DNA of 64,000 nt from Hysterangium stoloniferum (taxonomy: Eukaryota > Basidiomycota > Agaricomycetes > Hysterangiales > Hysterangiaceae): NCBI GenBank assembly GCA_015178975.1, contig WHVD01000247.1, positions 1 to 64,000 on the forward strand. Reading direction: 5' to 3'. A program made the translations under genes and the position numbers. A model generated the notes under the pieces. That model worked only from the letters and a program-made list of their open reading frames with translations, was not told the origin of the DNA and ran no database searches. Of the stretch, positions 1 to 8,393 are shown one piece after another. Each line of letters opens with the position of its first letter. The stretch's first letter is position 1.

Positions 1-889
1 GGCGCGGCGAGAAGAGCAGCGCCAGCTTCGTGAAGCAGCAGAGAGAGAGGCGAGGGAGGCTGAGGAGGCCCTGGACAAGGAGTACCAGGAAGCATTGGCC
101 GCGGAGGAAGAGGCCGCAAAGGAGAGGGGAACGTGAGGCGGAGGAGGCTGCGCGAGTGGCCGCGAGAACGCCCGGGTGGCTGCGGAGAAAGCCCGGTTGG
201 CCGCGGAGAGGGCCGCCATTGTTGCGGGAAAAGGTAAGTCCCAAATTCACTTGTCGATTTTTTTTACTGACTTGTGATTTTCAGCGCAAAGCGACAGAGG
301 TGGAGTCGGAGTCCGAGGGGAGCCAGAGAGCCCCAAAAGGTAGGCCTCATGTCCATGGGAATACCCGCGGAGACTGACCAACTCAACAGAAGGCAAGGAA
401 GGCGGCGCAGTCCGTCTTCCGACGCGGAACGAGCCGCGGTGTTCCGGTTGCAACGACCGGAACACGGAATGCAACCGAAAGGCCGGCCGGGGGCCGGGAT
501 GTTATCAATGCGCGCACCTCAAGGCGAGGTGCTCGCTTGTGCACGAGCAGGCCACGGGATCCGGGGCGCGAGACATAAGCGGGACGGACGGGTTGTCCGG
601 GTTGGACGAGGTCCTTGGACGGATCGCCGAGGGCATCGAGGCCCAAAACGAGTTGCTCCGGAAGAGCAACAAAGTCCAAATTGTGGTGGCAAAGGAGCTG
701 TCCGGACTCCGCGAGGAGTTTTGGAAGTTCCTGGCGGAGTATGGCGGCTATGTCTTTGAAGAGCCGCAAGTCGGGAGTTCCGAGGATGCCGGATCGGATG
801 AGGACGGGGTTGCCGCGGAGGTCGCGGAGCTCCCAGAGGAGATAGCTGAGGAAGCAGGGAAAAAGAACAGTCCCATAAATGTAGACTGA
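1..889 (+). CDS. Zn(II)2Cys6-type zinc-cluster protein with N-terminal coiled coil (5'-truncated, possibly broken)
   Basis: The 5' end is outside the window; the stop is TGA at 887-889. Two introns of the usual length are seen, 234-284 (GTAAGT...TTTCAG) and 340-389 (GTAGGC...CTGAC...CAACAG), and exons 2 and 3 join in frame. Exon 3 encodes cysteines spaced C-x2-C-x6-C-x9-C-x2-C-x6-C (about 440-532), the spacing of fungal binuclear zinc clusters that bind DNA. It is followed by a leucine-rich helix region and an acidic tail ending SPINVD. Exon 1 reads as a Glu/Ala/Arg coiled coil, but the reading frame is interrupted near 125-170 (a TGA at about 134, with two frames needed to read the helix through). 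This copy may therefore be a pseudogene. It is convergent with the gypsy pol gene and shares its CpG-rich style. A DNA-binding role is inferred from the cysteine pattern only; target unknown. Confidence 0.55.
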
Positions 890-1098
890 AAAAGTAGTGT
901 AGAATAAAAATAATTTGAATTATAAAAGCAAAGCGTGAAAGAAAAACATAAAAATTAAAAGTCAAAGCCAAAGTCCGCGGGGAATCCGCTTAAAGACTTG
1001 ACAAGACATGTCAGAACCTGTAAAAGCAAAGAGAGACATAGGGCGACAGGGAATAGTGAAAATGAGTCCAAACGTAACACGGGGTCCGCGGAGTGCGG
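890..1098. other. AT-rich spacer between the convergent zinc-cluster gene and pol
   Basis: This 209-bp stretch separates two convergent stops. It has no open frame and no TGTTA/TAACA LTR ends. It probably holds the 3' untranslated regions of both genes and, for the retroelement, the region where a polypurine tract might lie. Confidence 0.5.
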
Positions 1099-4000
1099 TC
1101 AGAGAGACGATAATGGTCCAGGTTTGAGTGGGTAAGCTGTATGAAAGTCAGTAACAATTTCCGTGGCATTACCAAGTTCCGTGGCCAAAATCCATGAGGT
1201 TTCTTCATCGGTGCCCTCGTAACCCGCCCACTTGACCAAGTAAAGCAGTTTACAAGTGCGTCGACGCTTGTCAATTTTTGAATCTAAAATCTGAGAGATT
1301 TCAAACTCGGGTTCTCCGTCAATGACGACAGGAGGAGGCGGAGATTGCACGCGATCCGGGATAGTGTTAGCAGTACAAGGTTCTAGCATAGAGACATGAA
1401 ATACCGGGTGTACCGCGCGCATGCTATCCGGAAGCCGTAGAGTCCAAGAAACTGAACCTACTTGTGCGATAATTTCAAAAGGACCTAAATATTTTTCAGC
1501 AAGCTTCTTTGATGGACGGGTAGTCCGGAAGAATTGAGCTTTGACATAAACACGGTCGCCAATCTTGAAGTTTGGTGGCGGGATCCGGTGTTTGTCCGCT
1601 GAATGTTGGTATTGCTCTTGGGCGGACAATATTGCAGTCCGGAGTTCCTCGTGGAGCTCGTGGAGGTCCGTGGTGAACTCTTGAGCACGAACAGAGGCGA
1701 GATTTCGTTCTGGATGTACTGTAATATTTGGATTATATCCTTTATTTGCAAAGAACGGGGAAACGCCAGTAGTGGCCGAGGGTGCATTGTTGTAAGCAAA
1801 TTCTGCAAGTGGTAACAAGGTTTTCCAATTGTCCTGTTGATAGTTGCAATATACGCGGAGGTATTGTTCCAATGTCTGGTTGACGCGTTCGGTTTGTCCG
1901 TCACCTTCCGGGTGATGTCCGGACGTGAAATGTAATGTCATGTCCAAGGATTTTCCGAGGGATCTAAAGAAGTGAGACACGAACTCTGATCCTCGATCGG
2001 AAGTCACGTGGGACGGAACTCCGTGCTTGGAAAATACGTGGATAATAAAAAGTTCCGCTAACTGCACGGACGTAATTGTATCATAAGTAGGGATGAATAT
2101 ACCTTGTTTTGAGAATCTGTCAACAACGACTAGGATAGCGGAAAAGCCTTCGGAATCCGGCAGGTGTTCAATGAAATCCATAGATATAGAATTCCACGGG
2201 TGTTCCGGTACCGGGAGTTGTTTCAAAAGGCCGTATGGCTTGTGTCGCTGAGATTTCGAGCGGGGACAAGTAGTGCAAGATTTACAATAGTGCTTAACGA
2301 ATCCACGGAGTCCGGGCCAAGTATATTCTCTTCTTATTAATGATAGAGTCTTGTTGTACCCGAAGTGTCCTGAGAGTGGATGATCATGTTTGTATTGAAG
2401 GATCCTGAGGCGGAGGCCGTCGGAGTCCGGTACATAGATCCTATCGTCAAGTCTAATGAAACCATGTTGATCAAGAGACCACCGAGGTTGATCGGGGTCC
2501 ACGGGATTGTCCAGATGAGCTTTAGTAACTGGGTCTAGCGGAATTGCCGATAGAATATCTTGATGTAGCTTTTCGATATCCATAATGATAATTCCACGGA
2601 CAATGGGATTGACGAGGAAAGTTGCGCGGACCGATGCGGTAAGTTGTTGATTCGTGAAGATAGGTTTCAGGTTGTGCGGATTTACCGTTGCATAGTCGTT
2701 GCTCCCCTCTTTAGGATAGACGTCCCATCGTCTAGTTAAAGCGTCGGGTTTGCCGCCGAGACGGCCGGGTCGAAAACGGATAATCATGTTGAAGGCGGAG
2801 AGATATTCAGACCAGCGGGCCTGCCGACGGGTCAAGAGTTTTGTGGTAGAAAAGTATTCCAGGTTTTTGTGATCTGTTACAACGTCAATAGGAGCTCCTG
2901 AACCTTCCAAATAGTGTCGCCACGCTTTGAAAGCTGAAAAAATTGCCAGAAGTTCTTTATCATGAACGTCGTAGTTGAGCTCTGCTCCGGTAAAAGTCCG
3001 GGACAGAAAAGCCACGGGGTGAACTTCTCCGTCGGAGTCCTGGATAGAGAGAATGGCTCCAAGTGCATAGTCGGAGGCGTCCGTTTCAACAATGAGCGGG
3101 AAGTCCGGTTTCCAATGCGACAGAATAGGAGCTGTGGAAAAAGAATTTTTTAAAAGATTGAAAGCTTTTTGACACTTATCGTTAAAGTTCCACGGAGTAC
3201 CCTTACGCGTAAGACGGGTAAGGGGTACCGTGATGTCGGAATATCCACGGATAAAACGTCTATAAAAATTGGCAAAGCCGAGGAAGGATTGGATATCTTT
3301 AACTTTTCGGGGTTCGGGCCAGTCTTTGATGACTTGCACTTTAGTTTCGTCCATGCGGAGTCCATCGGGTCCCATCATGAAACCTAGGTATTCCACGGAG
3401 TCCGTGTCAAAAGTACATTTTTTACCATTTGCGAATAAACCATGTTGTCTGAGCCTCCGGAGAACCTCACGGACTTGTTTGTCGTGTTCCGCGGGATTCT
3501 CGGAGTAGATAAGAATGTCGTCCAAGTAAACAATGACGCATACATCGAGCATGTCGGAGAAAATGTCGTTGATAAAACGCTGAAAAACAGACGGGGCATT
3601 AGTGAGTCCAAAAGGGATGACCAACCACTCGAAAGCCCCATAGCGGGTTCTAAAAGTGGTTTTCCATTCATCGCCCGCGGCAATCCGGACCAAATGATAG
3701 GCATGCTTGAGATCTATTTTGGTGTAAATCCGGGCATTCCGCGGAGCATCGAGCAGGTCAGATATAAGTGGGAGTGGATATTTGTCCTTTTTGGTGACAG
3801 CATTGAGTCCTCTAAAATCAACACATAGTCGAAGGGATCCATCCTTTTTTCTGACAAACAAAACAGGTGCTCCAAAAGGAGACTTTGAGGGTCGAATGAA
3901 ACCTATGGACAAATGTTCATCCAGGAAATCACAGATTGCGGATAGTTCCGTGGACGAAAGCGGGTAAATATGTCCTAGGGGTGGCTGGGCGCCATCTTCA

Positions 4001-4956
4001 AGATCGATTTTTAAGTCGTATTCTCTGTGAGGCGGAAGCCGGTCAGCTTTTCGCTTGCTAAAAACATCCGCGAAGTCATGGTATTTCTCCGGGACGCCTT
4101 CTAGGTCAGCAGCTTGCTCAGATTCGGATACTGGGGTTGAGAAACGTCCAGTTGCTTCATCAATTTTTAAGTTGATAGTGAACGCCTGGGATCCATCCAT
4201 TTTTGAAGCCCTAATAAAAGCTGCAGCATTAATCAGAGAAATGGACGGAGGTGCCGTGGGTTCCGGGGAAGCTGTGGGTGCCGTAGGGATCACAGGAGTC
4301 CTCGAGACTGCAGGTGCCGGGAAGGCCATGGGTGCCGTGGAGGCCGAGACAGGCGCAGTTTCCTCGGTCGCCGCGGGAGTCCGGAATGTTATACTGTTAG
4401 CTATCCAGTCAATCAACGGATTGTAGCGGGTAAGCCAGTTATGTCCTAGAACCACCGAGCAACTTGAGTCTAACTGGGTCACATAGAAAGTGACCAATTG
4501 AGATGTTCCACAAGGGAAACTGATGGGTAAATCACAAGCTTGGGTAACAACCGAATTACTTGTGCCATCGAAGAGGCGGAGAGCGACGGGATTTATCGAA
4601 TAAGTTGACAAAGAATTTTTTTGCGTGAATTTTGTATCTAAAAAACAATGAGTCGAGCCGGAATCTATGAGAGCTGAAAAAACGAATTTCGGAAGCATAT
4701 TAGACATAAGTTTAACGAAAAATGAATCAGAATGTGAAAGAGCGGATGCGTTGAGGCGAGTGAACTCTTGAATGCGCGGAGAGGCAACGCAACCCCTAAC
4801 CCGCGCGGAGTCCGCGGGGTTGCTTACTCTTTTTTCGAATCGGCAGCCGGTTTGTCCTTCGACGGGGTTTCCGTGGAGGCCTTGGCTGTTCGACCCTTTG
4901 AAGAGTTTGCTTTTGCCAGCGGACATTCCGGGACTCGATGACCGGGTTTCCCGCAC
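1099..4956 (-). CDS. pol: Pol polyprotein: protease, reverse transcriptase, RNase H, integrase, chromodomain
   Basis: Open frame of 1285 residues overlapping gag by 133 bp in the -1 frame; the frame is counted from its first usable codon, because translation probably enters by frameshifting and the true N-terminus is unknown. Domains in order: aspartic protease with DSG at 98-100; reverse transcriptase with YLDD at 477-480; RNase H with ETDASDYALGA near 624-634 and TDHKNLEYF near 694-702; integrase with an HHCC zinc site (H859, H864, C894, C897) and a D927/D987/E1023 triad, whose 35-residue D-E spacing is the DD35E rule; C-terminal chromodomain with LVKWAGY and ETSW. The order protease-RT-RNase H-integrase-chromodomain defines a chromovirus of Ty3/gypsy type. 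The gene copies element RNA into DNA and inserts it, the chromodomain probably guiding it to modified chromatin. No internal stop is present, so the copy may be active. Confidence 0.95.
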   Translation of the reverse strand: MRETRSSSPGMSAGKSKLFKGSNSQGLHGNPVEGQTGCRFEKRVSNPADSARVRGCVASPRIQEFTRLNASALSHSDSFFVKLMSNMLPKFVFSALIDSGSTHCFLDTKFTQKNSLSTYSINPVALRLFDGTSNSVVTQACDLPISFPCGTSQLVTFYVTQLDSSCSVVLGHNWLTRYNPLIDWIANSITFRTPAATEETAPVSASTAPMAFPAPAVSRTPVIPTAPTASPEPTAPPSISLINAAAFIRASKMDGSQAFTINLKIDEATGRFSTPVSESEQAADLEGVPEKYHDFADVFSKRKADRLPPHREYDLKIDLEDGAQPPLGHIYPLSSTELSAICDFLDEHLSIGFIRPSKSPFGAPVLFVRKKDGSLRLCVDFRGLNAVTKKDKYPLPLISDLLDAPRNARIYTKIDLKHAYHLVRIAAGDEWKTTFRTRYGAFEWLVIPFGLTNAPSVFQRFINDIFSDMLDVCVIVYLDDILIYSENPAEHDKQVREVLRRLRQHGLFANGKKCTFDTDSVEYLGFMMGPDGLRMDETKVQVIKDWPEPRKVKDIQSFLGFANFYRRFIRGYSDITVPLTRLTRKGTPWNFNDKCQKAFNLLKNSFSTAPILSHWKPDFPLIVETDASDYALGAILSIQDSDGEVHPVAFLSRTFTGAELNYDVHDKELLAIFSAFKAWRHYLEGSGAPIDVVTDHKNLEYFSTTKLLTRRQARWSEYLSAFNMIIRFRPGRLGGKPDALTRRWDVYPKEGSNDYATVNPHNLKPIFTNQQLTASVRATFLVNPIVRGIIIMDIEKLHQDILSAIPLDPVTKAHLDNPVDPDQPRWSLDQHGFIRLDDRIYVPDSDGLRLRILQYKHDHPLSGHFGYNKTLSLIRREYTWPGLRGFVKHYCKSCTTCPRSKSQRHKPYGLLKQLPVPEHPWNSISMDFIEHLPDSEGFSAILVVVDRFSKQGIFIPTYDTITSVQLAELFIIHVFSKHGVPSHVTSDRGSEFVSHFFRSLGKSLDMTLHFTSGHHPEGDGQTERVNQTLEQYLRVYCNYQQDNWKTLLPLAEFAYNNAPSATTGVSPFFANKGYNPNITVHPERNLASVRAQEFTTDLHELHEELRTAILSAQEQYQHSADKHRIPPPNFKIGDRVYVKAQFFRTTRPSKKLAEKYLGPFEIIAQVGSVSWTLRLPDSMRAVHPVFHVSMLEPCTANTIPDRVQSPPPPVVIDGEPEFEISQILDSKIDKRRRTCKLLYLVKWAGYEGTDEETSWILATELGNATEIVTDFHTAYPLKPGPLSSL

Positions 4957-6113
4957 AAGAGACAGAGGTTGTTGTCCATACGACGTTGTCTTTCTTGTGG
5001 AGTTAATTTGCCATCAGGTCCGAGTTTGCCTGAGAGGTCGGGTTTTCCGGCTTGCTTGCCGGACTGTTGACCCTTGTTGTTGTCCTTATTGTCCTTGTTG
5101 TTGTTGTTGTTTGAAGACTTTTTATCGTTCTTCTTGTCGGATTGCGTGGAGTTCTGGTTGCTGGTTGACGAATTGGTGTTATTGTTTTTGTCCTTGGACT
5201 TATTTATTTTGTCCGCGGATGTCTCGCGGGCAACTTCCGCGCGACGTTCCCAATAACGTGCGTCCGCGTTTTGAGCTTTGAGGCGCATACGGGACAGGGT
5301 TTTTGGCTTGCCATCTTCTCCTTTTGAGACTTCGTCTTTAAGGCGGGACGGCAGACCGGCGTAGAATTGGTGGCGGAGAGCGGGATCGCCCCACTGACAA
5401 CGAGCTGCAAGATTATTGAATTGGACGATGTAGTCCGTGATGCGCTGCGTGTCCTTCATACGAAGATTTGTGAGACTATTCTCGGCTTCTCCTGTCGGGT
5501 CGTACGGGCCGAAGTTGGTTTCAAGCTCCTCAACAAAAGCTTCCCAATTTTCAAGCCAGAGCGGCTCTTCCTCGGTAATCCCGCTAAAAGCCGGTTCGAA
5601 CCATTTCAACGCGGATCCCGACAAATATGAAAGTGCGTAGTTGACTTTTCGGGAGTCCGTGGAGAATGCAGCGGCGCGATCGCGGAAATTGAAGCGACAT
5701 TGCATGAGGAAAGTAGAGAGTTTGTTTGGGTTGGAACCCGTGAAGGGTTCCGGAGCATTGACTTTTGACCGTGGAGGTTCTTGTTCCTTTCTTTTTCGTT
5801 CTTCTAGCAGGTGCGTCATGAATTTATCTATAGTACCTGCTAAAAACTCAGAAGTAGGATCCCTCGTGTTTGGTCGTTGAAAAGGCGGAGGATTTTCAAG
5901 AGGGATTTCGACACCTTTGCCCTTGTCGGGGGCCACGGAATCGTCCTCGCGCTCGGATTCGTCCAGGTCTTCCGGGATTTCTTCGATGCGGGCTTCTTCC
6001 ATGGGTTCCGACTGGTTCGCAAGCGTCTGACTGGTATACAGAGTTAACGGGGAATGAAGAGTCGACGGTCCAGGCATTGATGACTGTGCGCGTGTACTTC
6101 TTCTTGGTGGCAT
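4824..6113 (-). CDS. gag: Gag structural polyprotein with CCHC zinc knuckle
   Basis: 429 residues starting at an ATG (MPPRRSTRAQ) 36 nt downstream of the 5' LTR, the only sensible start. The centre carries the retrotransposon Gag capsid-like domain (SEFLAGTIDKF, ALKWFEPAF, FGPYDPTGEAENSLTNLR), followed by an Asn/Lys-rich low-complexity linker and one zinc knuckle, CLLCGKPGHRVPEC (CX2CX4HX4C), for RNA binding. The C-terminus is Lys/Ser-rich and ends SKKE. The protein should form the particle that packages element RNA. The frame is intact. The knuckle lies upstream of the gag stop, and pol follows in the -1 frame. Confidence 0.93.
   Translation of the reverse strand: MPPRRSTRAQSSMPGPSTLHSPLTLYTSQTLANQSEPMEEARIEEIPEDLDESEREDDSVAPDKGKGVEIPLENPPPFQRPNTRDPTSEFLAGTIDKFMTHLLEERKRKEQEPPRSKVNAPEPFTGSNPNKLSTFLMQCRFNFRDRAAAFSTDSRKVNYALSYLSGSALKWFEPAFSGITEEEPLWLENWEAFVEELETNFGPYDPTGEAENSLTNLRMKDTQRITDYIVQFNNLAARCQWGDPALRHQFYAGLPSRLKDEVSKGEDGKPKTLSRMRLKAQNADARYWERRAEVARETSADKINKSKDKNNNTNSSTSNQNSTQSDKKNDKKSSNNNNNKDNKDNNKGQQSGKQAGKPDLSGKLGPDGKLTPQERQRRMDNNLCLLCGKPGHRVPECPLAKANSSKGRTAKASTETPSKDKPAADSKKE
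4829..4835 (-). promoter_or_regulatory. Candidate gag-pol frameshift site (A6G run) next to the gag stop
   Basis: On the minus strand six A residues and a G lie immediately before the gag stop TAA (4826-4824). Gag reads them as AAA AAA GAG TAA; pol reads GAA AAA AGA GTA. The phase is G-AAA-AAA, not the textbook X-XXY-YYZ with X = A, so slippage is plausible but the mechanism is not proved by sequence. Confidence 0.45.
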
Positions 6114-6136
6114 AATGAAAACAATCTGCGAGTATT

Positions 6137-6147
6137 AGTCAGAAAAT
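6137..6147 (-). promoter_or_regulatory. Self-priming primer-binding site of the LTR-A element
   Basis: Two nucleotides after the 5' LTR the sense strand reads ATTTTCTGACT. This is the exact reverse complement of the predicted first 11 nt of the transcript (AGTCAGAAAAT, plus-strand positions 6465-6475). No TGG-type tRNA 3'-end complement is present at this site. The arrangement matches Tf1-like self-priming. Confidence 0.7.
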
Positions 6148-6149
6148 AC

Positions 6150-6970
6150 TGTTAGGATACACACTCAGGCCGGGTTTCCGGAGAAACCCGCGGGATATCC
6201 GGTAGGACTTGGCTTCAGCTTATAGGCTGCGCCCTCGCTAGATCGTGTTGTCCAATTTCAGACAGGCGGACGGGAATCCCGGGGAGTCCGGGCGGGGGTT
6301 CGTGGGTCGTGAGTCGTAGGTCGTGAGTCGAGAGTCGTGAATCGAGATAGTCGAGAGAGATAGATGCGCCGGAGCCCGTGGGCTCCGACTAGTGCGAGCG
6401 GTCTGATGAGAGTAGGGTTTTTAGAGAGGAAAATGTATTAGATTACTGGGGGAAATCTAAGCTAATTTTCTGACTGGATTGTATGTACAACATCTGCCAG
6501 TTTATATAGACCGTGGAATGCATGACATACCGAATCCAGTAATAATGAGACGAGACGAGCAAAACATAAAACGGGAATAGTAAACACCAAATTGGTGTTA
6601 GGAACGGGACGGAACGGAGCGGAGTCCGAATCGTGACAAAGCATAACCCATAACGGGAAACGGAGCGGGAGCGGAGTCCTAAATCGTGACAGGTCATTTG
6701 ACTAAAACGGGAACGGGGCTCGATTAGAGCGGTGACGGGATTCTAAGCGGGTCCGGTGACTGATGCGTGGGACGAAGACGGACATAGACAGAGACGGGGT
6801 CCGGGGGAAGTCCGGTGACTGATATGTGTCTTAATGAGGTCGAACGTAACGAGTCTTGACGTAACGGAGTCCGGGCGGGAAATCCTATAAACAGACGATT
6901 GGTGCTTGTAGCGCGTGGGGGCGTACGAGTTAGTGCCCGGAGTCCGGCGGGATTTGTCCGGGTCGTAACA
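6150..6970 (-). repeat. 5' LTR of the gypsy element (LTR-A, 821 bp)
   Basis: Bounded by TGTTA at 6150 and TAACA ending at 6970 (plus-strand reading). In sense orientation U3 is 6970-6476, the transcript is predicted to start at 6475, and R-U5 runs to 6150. Sequence 6171-6190 is a perfect 8-bp stem with a CGGA loop, and 6205-6237 is the 33-bp motif shared by all LTR families here. Solo relatives are at 8394, 16075, 18879 and 57843. Confidence 0.9.
6475..6508 (-). promoter_or_regulatory. LTR-A core promoter: TATA box and predicted start site
   Basis: A sense TATATAAA occupies 6508-6501. An A at 6475, preceded by C, lies 33 nt downstream and begins the 11-mer that is complementary to the primer-binding site, so the start site is set by two independent clues. 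Confidence 0.6.
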
Positions 6971-8310
6971 GTTTTGCACAACATCTTATCAGCTCCGGAA
7001 AGGCTGATACAGCTGTAGATGCAACAAGGGCACTTTGCACTATCACCAACCAGTCACTCAATCCTCAAACAGTACATCATGGACTCAAGGCAGCTGGGGT
7101 GAAGCCTGTGGTAAAGAAGAAAAGGCCTCTTCTTTCTAAGAAGCATAGGAAGGAGAGGATGGACTTTGCTTTGATACATCAGAATTGGACTGTGGAGGAC
7201 TGGAAGACAGTGGTGTGTTCTGATGAGACAAATCAATAGGCTGGGGTCAGATGGTAGGAAGTGGGTGTGGAAAAAGGCAGGGGAGGGCTTGAGTGACAGG
7301 CTGGTTGAGAGAACCCTGAAGTTTGGGGGTGGATCTTTGATGATATGGGGGTGCATGCTGTAGGGAGGGGTTGGTTATGTATACAAGATTGATGGAAGGG
7401 TGGATGGGGATCTCTACATACAGATTCTAGAGTATGACCTGTAAGCCAGCCTCAGGGATTATGGTAAATCTGCAGATGATGTCATCTCCAGCAGGATAAT
7501 GACCCCAAGCATACCTGCAAGAAGGTCCAGAATTGGTTCCAAGAAAATGGTTTCAGGGGTCTCTCATCACCAGCACAGTCTCTTGACCTGAATCCCATTG
7601 AACACTTATGGAATCACCTGAAGAGGAGGTTGGCAGGGTATGAGAATGCATCCCAGGAGATGGAAGAGCTTTGGGAAAGAGTAGTGGAAGAATGGTACAA
7701 GATTGATGCAAAGGTGTATTAAAAATAGTATGAGTTGACTCTATTGCAATACACAATATACAAGGGTTTAATAAGCTTGTAATAAAAGTACTTTGTGTCT
7801 CAATATCTTGTGTCAGTTAGTGTAGCACCTCCTGACAATATAGGTTGGATGCTCTGGGAGGTGTATAGTGGTTCTGACACACATTAACCTCCAAATGCAT
7901 GGTCCACAATTAGCATCTTCATATGAAAAGTTGCAATAATTGGTAGACTCCCCCTATAAAAAGGTGTGTTTCATCATCAAATTTAACAAGGTGTGCCAGG
8001 ATTTGATTGAAAGTATGCCTAGGAGGGTTGCAGATGTATTAAAGGCAAAGGGTGGCTATACCAAGTACTAAATACAAGTAATTTCCTGCCTAATTTTGTC
8101 AGTTACAAAAGGTATCCAATGACTCCTCTCTATTAAAATATTCATATTGTTACCATATATGGATATTACATAATGAACTTATGGTGCCTTGGACTATACA
8201 TGATAGAGCATGTTGGCAAATATTGTGGTGATTTTTATGAATTTATCTACTGGGGTATAAGCTATAAAAGTTGAAACTGCAAAACATTGGATACATTTTG
8301 TAAGTCACTG
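6971..8310 (+). pseudogene. Dead Tc1/mariner transposon: C-terminal transposase remnant plus right inverted repeat
   Basis: Starts abruptly at the LTR-A border, so the gypsy element inserted into this older copy. Translations in shifting frames match the intact-looking transposase at 59741-60658: HHGLKAAGVKPVVKK, WTVEDWKTVVCSDET, RKWVWKKAGEGLSDRLVE and, after an inserted LTR, SMPRRVADVLKAKGGYTKY ending in TAA at 8069-8071. There are several stops and frameshifts. The right inverted repeat extends to 8310 (TCACTG) and is followed by TA, the Tc1 target. It contains inner and outer inverted copies of a motif ending ATCCAATGA. The N-terminal half should lie beyond the gypsy element's other LTR. 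Confidence 0.8.
7717..7988 (-). repeat. Solo copia-type LTR (272 bp) inside the Tc1 remnant
   Basis: In sense orientation it begins TGTTA and ends CTATTTTTAATA. The five bases AGGTG are duplicated on both sides (7712-7716 and 7989-7993) and their removal restores the transposase reading. Relatives: 31871-32139 (nearly full), 10847-10978 (partial), 12945-13017 and 35341-35401 (3'-end fragments). Confidence 0.8.
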
Positions 8311-8393
8311 TATCCTCTATCTGACAAAATTTAGTCAAACAATCATCTGTAGATTATTCTTTTGGAATAAATTGCACAATGGGGATTGGTACC

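Larger units (their letters stand above)
1..6970 (-). mobile_element. Ty3/gypsy chromovirus-type retrotransposon, LTR-A family, left end outside window
   Basis: In minus-strand order the element reads 5' LTR (6970-6150), a primer-binding site 2 nt later, gag (6113-4824) and pol (4956-1099). No LTR-like sequence occurs between the pol stop and position 1, so the 3' LTR must lie to the left unless it has been lost. Both main reading frames are open and the DNA keeps many CpGs, unlike the decayed copies elsewhere. This is the youngest-looking element in the window. It sits directly against an old Tc1 copy at 6971. The expected target duplication on the unseen side is GTTTT (6971-6975). Confidence 0.85.
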
